A DNA stretch of 64,000 nucleotides, taken from Streptomyces sp. NBC_00464 (GTDB lineage: Bacteria; Actinomycetota; Actinomycetes; Streptomycetales; Streptomycetaceae). Below the pieces are notes generated by a model. The model did no database searches, was not told the origin of the DNA, and was given only the letters and a program-made list of their open reading frames with translations. Within the stretch, counting starts at the first letter, position 1. Every line of letters begins with the position of its first letter. The translations under genes were made by a program, and so were the position numbers. The stretch covers positions 4,526,001 through 4,590,000 of the forward strand of contig NZ_CP107899.1 of NCBI RefSeq assembly GCF_036013915.1, written 5' to 3'. This document shows positions 41,521-49,588 of this stretch, in pieces.

Positions 41521-41540
41521 AGCACCCCGGTCGGGGTGCT
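41521..41540 (+). terminator. Hairpin after sepX
   Basis: AGCACCCCG (41521-41529) pairs with CGGGGTGCT (41532-41540), between the sepX stop and tRNA-Ala. Confidence 0.6.
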
Positions 41541-41559
41541 AAAGTTTCACTCGTTGCAA

Positions 41560-41633
41560 GGGCCTGTGGCGCAGTCTGGTAGCGCACCTCGTTCGCATCG
41601 AGGGGGTCTGGGGTTCAAATCCCCACAGGTCCA
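41560..41633 (+). tRNA. tRNA-Ala (anticodon CGC)
   Basis: A complete 74-base cloverleaf: acceptor GGGCCTG/CAGGTCC with G3-U70 (the tRNA-Ala identity pair), D stem GCGC/GCGC, anticodon stem CCTCG/CGAGG with loop TTCGCAT (anticodon CGC, reading GCG), variable loop, T stem TGGGG/CCCCA with TTCAAAT. The 3' CCA is not encoded. tRNA genes are common integration sites, and what follows is atypical, but no integrase or duplicated tRNA end is seen in the window. Confidence 0.96.
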
Positions 41634-41641
41634 CCTGCACG

Positions 41642-41669
41642 ACTGTTCTTGAGTCAGCTCAAGAACAGT
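41642..41669 (+). terminator. Hairpin after tRNA-Ala
   Basis: ACTGTTCTTGAG (41642-41653) pairs with CTCAAGAACAGT (41658-41669), a perfect 12-bp stem with a TCAG loop. Confidence 0.75.
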
Positions 41670-41673
41670 TCAC

Positions 41674-41710
41674 AAGATCCCGTCCGATCTGATTGATCGG
41701 GCGGGATCTT
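41674..41710 (+). terminator. Second hairpin after tRNA-Ala
   Basis: AAGATCCCGTCCGATC pairs with GATCGGGCGGGATCTT (16 bp with one mismatch), immediately after the first hairpin. Confidence 0.7.
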
Positions 41711-42347
41711 GGCGTTTCCGGGGGTTGTTCGAGGAGTGATCCGAACGCGATCGGTGCCGGAGGCGGTCGTCGACCTGCTCTTTCGGGGTGGTTCGGGTGC
41801 GTGGGGCGTTTCTGGGCGGGCGTGCGTGATCCCGGCCCGTACTGCTGGGGGCTCAGACGGTCTCGCGGATCTCCGGCCCTCGGGGCGGCGGCAGCCCGGC
41901 CGCGTCGAGGACTGTCCTAAAGATTGGACAACTGATCCCCTCGGTCCTGCTGCGGCTGTTCATCGACCGGCCCTCACGTCACGGAGAGGTGGCGACTTCC
42001 GTTACTGCACTCGGTTTGGTGTCAGTCGGCCCGTTGGGCGGTGACGTCCATGCGGAAGAGTGTCCGGGATCCGTCCCCGGTGTGGGCCCGAAGGAGGATG
42101 CCGGTGCGGGGCGAGGGGGAAGTGGCAGATGAGCCCTTCTTCAGGGGCCCAGGCGCTGCATGGGAAGGACCGTATCGGCCGTGCCGTGGCCCTCACCGAG
42201 GTGGGCTCGGCCGTGGTGACCTCTGCGAGGTGCGACACGACGCGGGCCGGACTGGGCAGTGTTTGCAGCACCCGTCGGCGGGCCGATGACCGCCCCGCCA
42301 CCCCTCGGGCGGGGCGAGGTTTTCGACGGCCGGGCCGACGGGGGCAT
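41711..42347. other. Poorly coding stretch downstream of tRNA-Ala
   Basis: About 640 bases hold overlapping open frames on both strands, none of which looks like a known protein. Short stretches (for example IGQLIPSVLLRLFIDRPSRHG from about 41930 on the plus strand) could be coding remnants. This is the usual look of decayed sequence between a tRNA and a mobile or accessory segment. I see no integrase, transposase or att repeat. Confidence 0.4.
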
Positions 42348-42677
42348 TCAGTGTCGCGGTGCCGAGTTCAGGACATCGCGCTTGGCCAGCGTCTCCACTC
42401 CGGTTCCTGTGAGCGTCACCTTGCCGGAGTGAACGGTGTCCAATTGCTCGACCTGCTTCCCGTACCACTCAATGGCGGTCAGCAAGAACCCTGGCGCGGC
42501 CGTGCCCGGGCCGGCTGCGGGACCCGGGTGCTGGAACTCCATGCCCAGCCGTGCCGTCCCCTCAACGCAGCGGACCACACACACGGCCACGTCGTCCGAC
42601 GTGCCGGTAACGCCCGGTGCCACGGACTCGATGGATTCGATGCTCAGGGCCGCCTTCTCCGGCACGTTATCCAACAC
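42348..42677 (-). CDS. Small hypothetical protein, unassigned
   Basis: The predicted protein has 109 residues from GTG 42677, with GAGGAGG about 9 bases upstream; the open frame begins 22 codons earlier. The sequence SIESIESVAPGVTGTSDDVAV, then VVRCVEGTARLGMEFQHPG and FLLTAIEWYGKQVEQLDTVHSGKVTLTG, reads as a small beta-barrel like the translation-factor domain II fold. No family is recognised for certain. It overlaps the end of the next minus-strand frame by 11 bases, so translation is probably coupled. Confidence 0.6.
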   Translation of the reverse strand: MLDNVPEKAALSIESIESVAPGVTGTSDDVAVCVVRCVEGTARLGMEFQHPGPAAGPGTAAPGFLLTAIEWYGKQVEQLDTVHSGKVTLTGTGVETLAKRDVLNSAPRH

Positions 42678-42825
42678 GCCGGTGTGCCTCCTCGACGAAG
42701 TTCGCGATCTGCTCGGGGGTGAGCTCGGGAGCATCGTATTCAAGGAGCGGATCGATGCCCCCGTTGCCGATCTTGCGTGGTACGTGGATGCCCATCTCGG
42801 AGAGGATCTCCCGCTTCGGGGTCAC
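42667..42825 (-). CDS. 52-residue hypothetical protein
   Basis: The frame from GTG 42825 to TAA 42667 reads VTPKREILSEMGIHVP, then GIDPLLEYDAPELTPEQIAN FVEEAHRRVG. The GTG overlaps the TGA of an upstream frame as GTGA, and the end overlaps the next gene. The composition is coding-like, but the protein is too short for a family call. It could be a small subunit or the tail of a decayed larger protein. Confidence 0.5.
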   Translation of the reverse strand: MTPKREILSEMGIHVPRKIGNGGIDPLLEYDAPELTPEQIANFVEEAHRRVG

Positions 42826-43028
42826 TCGGGCGCGGGATTACGGGCTCCGTTGCTGCCCAATAAGTGGGGAACGATCACTGCCGTGCCGGGAAGCGATCTC
42901 CAGTTCGGCACACCGACTGCTGCAGCTGCCTCAACCGCACTGCCCGCTTGCGCCATGGTGTGTAGGTCCCCCAAGGGGCCCGTCTGAGCGCCATGCTGAC
43001 CATCCCCCGCCTCCTGCGCCGCCGCCAT
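42822..43028 (-). CDS. Possible small hypothetical protein
   Basis: The frame ends with TGA at 42822 and may start at ATG 43028 (68 residues) or at ATG 43160 (112 residues). The segment SAVEAAAAVGVPNWRSLPGT and VIVPHLLGSNGARNP has no known family likeness and includes a TTA codon. A different overlapping frame from ATG 42996-43003 has a better ribosome site (GGAGG). I keep this mainly because its stop overlaps the next start as GTGA. Confidence 0.3.
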   Translation of the reverse strand: MAAAQEAGDGQHGAQTGPLGDLHTMAQAGSAVEAAAAVGVPNWRSLPGTAVIVPHLLGSNGARNPAPE

Positions 43029-43206
43029 GATGCGTCTCGGTACAGAGGAAGGAGCTGCCGGTTCAAGGGCCTGGGCCGTTCGGACTGCCGAACATGTGCG
43101 TGTGGTCGCCGAGTTGGTGAGACGCAGTAGGGCAGAGATCCAGTCCATTGTGCATGGCACCGATACTCTGGACCAAGAGAAGACGTCACGTCACACAGGG
43201 GGCAAC

Positions 43207-43539
43207 GTGGGCAAAGAGGCAACGCACGGGGTCAAGTTGGCTGTGCACCCTCAGAGTGAGTTGAGCTCGCTGCGAAAGTGGTTGACGCTGACTCCGGGAG
43301 TGGAAGTTCACCAGGAGGCCGGCACCCCGGGTTCGGGCGAGCAGGGAGCCTTCGACACGCTGAGCGTGGTAGCCGGAAGCACCGGACTCGTCGCCGCGAT
43401 CAGGGTGTTGCCACAGTACCTGCGGGCCAAGCGGAGCGACGTGGCCGTCACCGTCGAGGTGCGCGGCAAGAAGCTGACCGTCGATGCCAAGAATGTCGAG
43501 GAGATCATGCCGATACTGGAGCGACTCCTCGATGACTGA
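43207..43539 (+). CDS. EACC1 (effector-associated constant component 1) protein
   Basis: The protein has 110 residues from GTG 43207, with CAGGGGG about 5-6 bases upstream; the frame begins earlier at 43027. Recognisable family sequence: LSSLRKWLTLTPGVEVHQEA, then FDTLSVVAGSTGLVAAIRVLPQYL with a membrane-like helix, and the ferredoxin-like end SDVAVTVEVRGKKLTVDAKNVEEIM. EACC1 is the constant partner in proposed NTP-dependent or protease-based actinobacterial conflict systems. The next gene begins 8 bases before its stop, so translation is coupled. This fixes the pair as one module. Confidence 0.85.
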   Translation: MGKEATHGVKLAVHPQSELSSLRKWLTLTPGVEVHQEAGTPGSGEQGAFDTLSVVAGSTGLVAAIRVLPQYLRAKRSDVAVTVEVRGKKLTVDAKNVEEIMPILERLLDD

Positions 43540-45883
43540 CCGGTCATTAGGATTCGACTTCTCGCGTTCACGAGCTGTGTTGATGGGTACGTGGGACTAC
43601 TCCCACCTCACCTCGGTCGATGCCGCACGACACAGTCTGGATCGCATGCACGGTCTGCTCACCGGTCCGTGGTGCGGATGGCCCGAGGAGCAGGTGACCC
43701 TGCTGTCCAACGAGCGCGGCCCCGGCGATCTCGCCGACCAGATGTTCGAGCTCTTCGAGGATGCCACCGACGTGGCACTGTTCTATTACGTCGGGCACGG
43801 GCAGATGGATGACGAGGACCAGTTGTGTCTGGGGCTTGTGGATTCTCGGACGGAGCCGCACCGCCGGGCGGCCACCAGCCTGCCCTTTGCTGCCATCCGC
43901 CGCGTCCTTCGCCGGAGTCGCGCCACCACGAAGGTGGTCATCCTCGACTGTTGCTTCTCCGGCATCGTCACGGGCGACCCCGACCACACACTCGCCGGGC
44001 CGGACGAACACATGCTGTCGCAGGCCGCTGCGAGGGCCGGGGCCTACACCATGACCGCCAGCAGCGCCGATGCCACGGCATGGTTCGAGACCGACCCTCA
44101 ACTGCCGAAGCCGGAGACCTACTTCACCAAGTACTTGGCCGACTTGGTCGAGTCCGGTATTCCGGGCCAGCCCGTCGAGCTGAAGCTGCACTCGTTGTTC
44201 ACCTGGCTGCACGACAACCTGGCTCGCGACGGGCGACCGATCCCACAGCAGCGCAGCATCGACGCTGCCCGGAACTTCGTGTTCGCCCGCAACGCCGCGC
44301 CGCCGGAGTCGATCGCCGACCCCGATGCGGAAATCGCCCGGTTACAGAGAAGGGTCGCCGACACCGAGGCCCGGGAAGCCGCCCTGTGGGCGGAAGTGCG
44401 TGCGTGGGCCCGCCAAGTGGAAGGACTGCAGTCGGCGGGGCACCGTAACCGAACGGGCCCGGAGGCCGAACGTCTCCGGGTCGCAGAGAGACGGCTGGTT
44501 GAAGCCGCTGCCGCGCAGGACGAAGCCCAGTCAGCCCGTCAGCGAGCTGCCGCGACCCTGCTGAGGCAGGCCGCTGTTCGTTCCGCATCCACTTTCGCGG
44601 GTTTCGACCTTTCGGAGCACCGGCTGGCCAATGGTCTGAGAGTTGTGCTCTCCGAAGACCACAATGTCCCCGTCGCCGCCGTGAACGTCTGGTACGACGC
44701 CGGCTCCCGTCATGATCCTCCTGGGCGCAGTGGCCTCGCGCACCTCTTCTGCATGCTGATGTTCCAGGGATCCGCTCAGGTCGAAGGCAATGACCACTTC
44801 AATCTGGTGCAGCGCTGTGGTGGGTCGCTCAATGGCTCCACCAGCTTCGAGCGTGCCAACTATTTCCAGACCGTACCTGCTCACCATCTGGAGCTCGTGC
44901 TCTGGCTGGAGGCCGATCGCATGGGTTCACTGCTCACTGCGATGAGTAATTACGATATGCAAAACTGCGGCGACATCGTAAAGAATGAGCGTCGCCAAAG
45001 GTATGACGCCGTCCAGTACGGCAACGTATTCGAGCGACTCGTCGCCATGGTGTACCCGGACGGTAGCTCTTATCATCACGTTCCTATCGGATCGAATTCC
45101 GATCGCGACAAAGTCACACTGAAAGAGGCTCAAGAGTTCTTCCGTACCTACTACACGCCGAACAACACCGTGATGGCAGTTGTCGGCGACATCGATCCGG
45201 AGCGGACCCTGGCCTGGGTCGACAAGTATTTTGGATCCATTCCTGCCAACTATGCTTTGCCCGCCCTTCCCGCCAGTGGCATCACGGAAGAGATCATGAT
45301 GGGTGAGCGGCGCGAGCACGTTGTCGCGGACGTGTCGCAGAGCGCGTTCATGGCGGCGTTTCGGCTGCCTCGCGACGGCAGCCGCGAGTGTGATGCCGCT
45401 GACTTGGCCCTCACGATCCTCGGTGGTGGCGAATCCAGCCGCTTCTACAATCGCCTCGTGCGCCAAGACGGTCTGGCAGCCTCGGCCGGATTCGGATTGA
45501 TGCGGCTCGCCGGAGCCCCTTCCCTCGGCTGGTTGGACGTCAAGTCCATCGACAGCACCACCGAGAAACTCGGCGCCATTGAGAATGCGATCGATGAGGA
45601 AATGGACCGCTTCGCCATTGAAGGCCCGTCGCCCGACGAGCTGGAACGCGCCCAGGCGACGCTGGAACGTGAATGGCTGGACCGACTGGGAACCGTCGCC
45701 GGTCGCGCCGACGAGTTCTGCCGCTACGCCGTACTCTTCGGTGACGCCCAACTCGCCCTCAGTTCGTTGGGTAACGTCCTCGACGTCTCGGCCGACGAGG
45801 TCCGTGCCGTTGCCGCGCGTCATTTGCGCCGAGGCAACCGGGCCGTCGTCACCTACGAACCCTCCATGGCCCGAGGCTATTGA
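43532..45883 (+). CDS. Caspase-like protease fused to an M16 peptidase fold with a lost zinc motif
   Basis: The protein has 783 residues from ATG 43532 (overlap of 8 bases with EACC1). Residues 1-255 form a caspase p20/p10 unit with His89 in YYVGHG and Cys141 in ILDCCFSG, both intact. Residues 262-345 are a coiled-coil-like alpha stretch rich in Arg, Glu and Ala. Residues 355-575 and 575-783 form two M16 halves (LSEHRLANGLRVVLSEDHNVPVAA and ERTLAWVDKYFGSIP, with the RRQR of KNERRQRYD). The M16 motif HxxEH should read HLFEH, but residues 404-408 are HLFCM; Glu486, the distal ligand, remains. Codon 271 is TTA, so translation should need the bldA tRNA. It is probably an effector: the caspase cuts, the M16 chamber recognises. 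No ATPase is nearby. Confidence 0.88.
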   Translation: MTDRSLGFDFSRSRAVLMGTWDYSHLTSVDAARHSLDRMHGLLTGPWCGWPEEQVTLLSNERGPGDLADQMFELFEDATDVALFYYVGHGQMDDEDQLCLGLVDSRTEPHRRAATSLPFAAIRRVLRRSRATTKVVILDCCFSGIVTGDPDHTLAGPDEHMLSQAAARAGAYTMTASSADATAWFETDPQLPKPETYFTKYLADLVESGIPGQPVELKLHSLFTWLHDNLARDGRPIPQQRSIDAARNFVFARNAAPPESIADPDAEIARLQRRVADTEAREAALWAEVRAWARQVEGLQSAGHRNRTGPEAERLRVAERRLVEAAAAQDEAQSARQRAAATLLRQAAVRSASTFAGFDLSEHRLANGLRVVLSEDHNVPVAAVNVWYDAGSRHDPPGRSGLAHLFCMLMFQGSAQVEGNDHFNLVQRCGGSLNGSTSFERANYFQTVPAHHLELVLWLEADRMGSLLTAMSNYDMQNCGDIVKNERRQRYDAVQYGNVFERLVAMVYPDGSSYHHVPIGSNSDRDKVTLKEAQEFFRTYYTPNNTVMAVVGDIDPERTLAWVDKYFGSIPANYALPALPASGITEEIMMGERREHVVADVSQSAFMAAFRLPRDGSRECDAADLALTILGGGESSRFYNRLVRQDGLAASAGFGLMRLAGAPSLGWLDVKSIDSTTEKLGAIENAIDEEMDRFAIEGPSPDELERAQATLEREWLDRLGTVAGRADEFCRYAVLFGDAQLALSSLGNVLDVSADEVRAVAARHLRRGNRAVVTYEPSMARGY

Positions 45884-46004
45884 GCTTCCCCAGCGCTGTC
45901 CCTCCAGGGGCCTGTACCTCTTCGTCTCCGTCTGCCCAGAGTGCCCGGACATGCCGTACGCACACCGCTACGACTGCTGAGCCGCCTCCGCTGGGGAACG
46001 ATCA

Positions 46005-46514
46005 GTGGGCAGACGTGGAAGCGATCTCCAGCGGTTCGGTGCGCCGCTGGTCAGGCCCACTTGTGAACAGACGGCGGTACGCGATACTCCTGCTGTGGAG
46101 TGGTTCGAGCGGGCCCGGGCAGCGGAACAGGTCAGCGATTGGGATGCGGCCATCGCGCTCGTGAGCGCCCGCGCCGAGTGCTACTCGGCCGATCACCACA
46201 TGCACAGCAACCACCTCTGGCACATGGATCTGCTCGGCCGTGCGGGGCGGTTCTCGGAACTCACGGAACTCGCCCTCACGGATGTCCATGCACGGCGGAG
46301 ACTCAACAGATCGCTTCGTGAACACGGGATGGAGGCGGCCCTTCGCGGCCGTGCGAAAGAGGGCGACAGTGACGCTCTCTACGTCCTTGTTCGGCTGTTG
46401 TGCGAGACGAATCGGGTCCAGGAGGCCCATCGCGCGGCACAGGACCTCGGCCCGGAGGATCAGTACGCACACGAGATCGTGGCCGGCTTCCGATCGCCGT
46501 CGAGCGGCGCATAG
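46005..46514 (+). CDS. TPR-like alpha-helical hypothetical protein
   Basis: The protein has 169 residues from GTG 46005 (GGGGAA about 8 bases upstream). Repeated helix pairs such as VEWFERARAAEQVSDWDAAI and MDLLGRAGRFSELTELALTDVHARRRLNRSL, then YVLVRLLCETNRVQEAHRAAQ, look like TPR-type repeats of variable length. It has no signal peptide. It follows the caspase gene in the same direction after 121 bases, so it may be a partner, but similar proteins occur alone in streptomycetes. The call is by pattern only. Confidence 0.65.
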   Translation: MGRRGSDLQRFGAPLVRPTCEQTAVRDTPAVEWFERARAAEQVSDWDAAIALVSARAECYSADHHMHSNHLWHMDLLGRAGRFSELTELALTDVHARRRLNRSLREHGMEAALRGRAKEGDSDALYVLVRLLCETNRVQEAHRAAQDLGPEDQYAHEIVAGFRSPSSGA

Positions 46515-46580
46515 CCACGCGCGACACCTGTGCCGTCGTCGCGCCGGGCGGCGAGGCAGCAGTCGGCTTTGTCATTCTCT

Positions 46581-46604
46581 AGGTCCAGGTCCAGGTCCAG
46601 GTCT
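46581..46604 (+). repeat. AGGTCC hexamer repeat
   Basis: Four consecutive AGGTCC units (the last AGGTCT) lie in the gap between two convergent genes. Confidence 0.8.
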
Positions 46605-46608
46605 ACGG

Positions 46609-47859
46609 CTACGTTGTTGCCGGCTGTGGCAGATCACGCTCTGCTGCGATTCCTGACGTCACGTCTTCGAGAACGAGGCCCGGAAGGATTGCCAGTCCCA
46701 GAGTCCGAGGATCCACGTTCGGGCCGGCGGCCTTCTCCGCGATGCCGGGCAACCAGGATGCCAGCCGGTCCAGTGTGGACGCCAAGCCCTCTCGGTCGTC
46801 GTGGAGCAGCGCTGCCAGGAGCGATACGGCGTCGGCGCGGGAGCTGCCTGCTGGAGCGGGCACGGCGGTCGGCGCCGAGAGCGCGCGCTGGTCCTGAAGG
46901 CCGCAGAGAGCTGTGAGGGCGGCGAGAACGAATCGGGCGGCAGCGCTCTCCTCCTCCCAGCGGGACAGCAGCCTCGGCAGCTCGCTGCCGATGGCTCGTC
47001 GTGTCAGGTATTCAGTCGCAGGCTCCTCCCGGACATCCCCGAGTGCGGCGATGCGATCGGCAAGGGCGACCGCTGCCGCCGGCCCCGAAGCAGCAAGCCG
47101 CAACAGGTCGCCGAGCAGAACCAACCGGCTGCCGGGCGCGACGCTTTCGTCGCGGAGCAGTTCCACGAGGAACGGGACGGCGTCGACGGTGTCATCGGTG
47201 CAAGTGCCCTGGTGGGCCACGGCATCCGCGAGATCGCCGAGGAACTCACCCGTCGACCCGTAGGGCTCGCCGAAAGCGAACTCCTCATCGAGCAGCCACC
47301 CCACGGCATCCGGCGCATCCTCCGCGCTGCCGTACATGCGCTCCGCGACCGCCACCACCGCCTGGACCACCGCGGCGGGCTCACCGATCTCGCTGCGCTT
47401 CCAGGGCGGACCGGCCGGAGGACGTGCGGGATCCCTGGGCAGAGGGCTCGGAAGGGCGACGTCGGCGCCGGCCTGCTCATGGACCAGGCCGTCCCGTGTG
47501 AAGAACTCTTCGAGAGTCGCCGCATGCCCCTCGGCGCATCCCTGCTGAAAGCCGCCGTGGGTACGGGCCACATGGGCGACCCGAAGCCGTTCACTCCGGA
47601 GGAACGGCTCAAGATCCATCCGCTCGTACCCGCTGTAGACGGCCAGCGAGAAGACCTGCCACCACCCCTCCAGCTCCGGGTCCATCGACGGCCGGTCGTA
47701 CGAGGCGCTCGACGGCGCGAACCGGAAGTGATCGTGGACGCGCACTGCCGTCAGACGGTGCCCCATCACGGACAGCTCAGCCGCAGCGGCGCGGGCGGCG
47801 GCCTCACTCGGCAGGCTCAGCGTGTACTGGACGCCCCAAGCGGGAGGTGCCGCGGCCAT
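46609..47859 (-). CDS. Hypothetical protein, possible RraB-like N-terminus
   Basis: The predicted protein has 416 residues from ATG 47859, which overlaps the previous stop as TGATG. The N-terminal 100 residues (WGVQYTLSLPSEAAARAAAAEL, WQVFSLAVYSGYERMDLEPF, then RVAHVARTHGGFQQGCAEGH) faintly recall RNase-E-inhibitor RraB-like folds. The C-terminal 250 residues are alpha-helical, Leu/Ala-rich and repetitive, like HEAT repeats (FLVELLRDESVAPGSRLVLLGDLLRLA). No catalytic motif is visible and no function can be assigned. Its overlap with the DUF1963 gene upstream suggests joint work. Confidence 0.65.
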   Translation of the reverse strand: MAAAPPAWGVQYTLSLPSEAAARAAAAELSVMGHRLTAVRVHDHFRFAPSSASYDRPSMDPELEGWWQVFSLAVYSGYERMDLEPFLRSERLRVAHVARTHGGFQQGCAEGHAATLEEFFTRDGLVHEQAGADVALPSPLPRDPARPPAGPPWKRSEIGEPAAVVQAVVAVAERMYGSAEDAPDAVGWLLDEEFAFGEPYGSTGEFLGDLADAVAHQGTCTDDTVDAVPFLVELLRDESVAPGSRLVLLGDLLRLAASGPAAAVALADRIAALGDVREEPATEYLTRRAIGSELPRLLSRWEEESAAARFVLAALTALCGLQDQRALSAPTAVPAPAGSSRADAVSLLAALLHDDREGLASTLDRLASWLPGIAEKAAGPNVDPRTLGLAILPGLVLEDVTSGIAAERDLPQPATT

Positions 47860-48725
47860 CAGCCGCACTGCCAGGTGAACATCGCCCGCTCGAAGCGCCG
47901 CTCCGCCAGGTCCTCCGGGCGGATCAGCCAGTACAGGGCTCCGGCATCGCCCCACATCATGTCCGCGGCGTCCTCGCTGTCGAACTGGGCCAGCAGCACC
48001 CAGTTGCCGGTCTCCTCGGACAGCCGCGGGTCGTCCCAGGATGCCTCGCCGTCCAGGACCGCCTCCGCGATCTCGATCTCGACCGGGTTCTGCACCGAGT
48101 GGGCGTGGCCGCCGATCCGGTGACCCACCTCGCCGTCGAACTCCCACAGTGCGTCGAGGAACTCCTGGGAGCAGACGGGGTGGTCGTACCGGTTTCCCAG
48201 CGGGGCATCCGGCACGAATGCGGCCCGGACGGACGGATGCCAGGGCTCGGTCGCCGTCATCTCCACCCGAGCGGTCAGCGGCACGACCGGATACGGCTTG
48301 AGCTCCGCAGGCGTTTCACGCTCCGCCACCTCCTCGTCGGCTGCCACATGGAGCACGCGGGCGCCCGCCCAGCTCTCCCGGTCCTCGGCCAGAACGAGAG
48401 CATCGCCGTCGTCCAACTGCCCGTCGAAGTAGAAGAACAGCAGCGTTCCCGCGGCGGGCAGATCGATGTCCAGCGCGGCCGTCGGCAGGCGCGCGCAGTC
48501 GATCGAGGCGACGAAGGAGTGCGGACCGTGCCCCTCCCACTCCGGCCACTCCGTGGCAGCCGGCAAAGCCGGAAGGCCACCGAGCCGGCCCACCACGTCG
48601 TCGGAGCCGGTTGCCACCTCAAGGCGCACACCAGGGCGAAGCAGGCCGAGCCACTTCTCGGTGTCCTCGGGCGACAGATGCTGCAGGGCGAGAGCGCGAA
48701 AGGCATCTCGGGAACCACGTGTCAT
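47859..48725 (-). CDS. DUF1963 (YwqG-like) protein
   Basis: The predicted protein has 288 residues from ATG 48725; upstream ATGs at 48737 and 48749 are in frame. YwqG-like order: SDDVVGRLGGLPALPAATEWPEW, LPAAGTLLFFYFDGQLDDGDALVL, then GHRIGGHAHSVQNPVE and WVLLAQFDSEDAADMMWGDAGALYWLI. The family is of unknown function and is often found in bacteria next to alpha-helical partners. It has no membrane segment or signal peptide. It precedes the 46609 gene with a TGATG overlap. Confidence 0.88.
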   Translation of the reverse strand: MTRGSRDAFRALALQHLSPEDTEKWLGLLRPGVRLEVATGSDDVVGRLGGLPALPAATEWPEWEGHGPHSFVASIDCARLPTAALDIDLPAAGTLLFFYFDGQLDDGDALVLAEDRESWAGARVLHVAADEEVAERETPAELKPYPVVPLTARVEMTATEPWHPSVRAAFVPDAPLGNRYDHPVCSQEFLDALWEFDGEVGHRIGGHAHSVQNPVEIEIAEAVLDGEASWDDPRLSEETGNWVLLAQFDSEDAADMMWGDAGALYWLIRPEDLAERRFERAMFTWQCG

Positions 48726-48838
48726 ACGCCCGATCATCCACGGCACCACTGACAGAGACCCCGGCAGCCCTCCAGCAGCGCGCGCAGCAGCTCAGCCTGT
48801 GGCCGTTGACGCCTCCAAGCAGCGGTGAAGCACCGGGC

Positions 48839-49372
48839 CTACTGAGCGGCCGCCCTGTCCACGCGCCAGGCCACCATTCCCGTGGCTCCCGGCAGCGCAC
48901 CGGCATCGATGCGGAGCTTGCCGGCGGGGGCGGTGAAGGGGTGGCGGAAGGGGACGCCGTCGCAGTCCACCGTTCGGCGGACCGTGGTCTTCGAAGCGAT
49001 GGAGAGCGTGATCTTCCCTGATCCTGTGCAGACGACCGCCAAGTCGAACGCCTTCCCCCGGGGCAGGTCCGGCACGCTGTGAAAGCCGTCGCCGACCCGC
49101 TCCAGGCCGGCCTCCACGAAACGCGGGTCGTCGCTGATGTCCACCGTGCCGAGCGCTTCCTGCGCCTGCCTTCCGAGCTGCTTCTCGGCGTGGGCCTCCG
49201 CACCGGAGGGGTTCGGTCGTGGCGTCGCCGGACTGCTTGTCGAGGCGTGCGGTCCGGCGGGGCCGCCGGGTCCGTCGGACTCGCTCGTGCAACCGACGGC
49301 GAGGCCGAGGAACACCACGGAAGCGCACGCGAGCGCGCGGCCGCGTCGCGTGGGACAGGTCGAGCTCTGCAT
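48839..49372 (-). CDS. Secreted lipoprotein, unassigned
   Basis: The protein has 177 residues. The N-terminus has a lipoprotein signal (basic CPTRRGRAL, hydrophobic core, lipobox LAVGC near residue 28). A Pro/Ser/Gly-rich linker follows, then an 80-residue globular domain (SVPDLPRGKAFDLAVVCTGSGKITLSI and VDCDGVPFRHPFTAPAGKLRID). The C-terminal beta-rich pattern with a conserved Cys pair recalls streptomycete surface lipoproteins of unknown role. It should be attached to the outer face of the membrane. It precedes no related gene. Confidence 0.75.
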   Translation of the reverse strand: MQSSTCPTRRGRALACASVVFLGLAVGCTSESDGPGGPAGPHASTSSPATPRPNPSGAEAHAEKQLGRQAQEALGTVDISDDPRFVEAGLERVGDGFHSVPDLPRGKAFDLAVVCTGSGKITLSIASKTTVRRTVDCDGVPFRHPFTAPAGKLRIDAGALPGATGMVAWRVDRAAAQ

Positions 49373-49588
49373 TCGAATCCCCGATGTAAAGGCCCAGTCG
49401 ACTGGTCAGGTCATGGTGGAATCTACGGGCCATCGGTGCCGCCTCCGGGGTTCGCCGGGGTTTCCTGAGGAAGAACTGAGCCTTCGGCCCCACGCCTCGA
49501 TCAGTCGCGGAGGGGGCCCGTCCGTAGGCAGCCCGTCCGCGTATGGGCGGCCCTTCTGCGCAAGCAGCAACGAAGCGCGCCCCCCACC

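Noticed and set aside
41560..41633. Active integrated element at tRNA-Ala
   Set aside because: I see no integrase, excisionase, transposase or repeated tRNA end in the window, so only a suspected old island edge is reported.
44741..44755. Sequencing error as the cause of the lost M16 motif
   Set aside because: HLFEH to HLFCM needs changes in several codons while the frame and flanks are intact, so one error cannot produce it.
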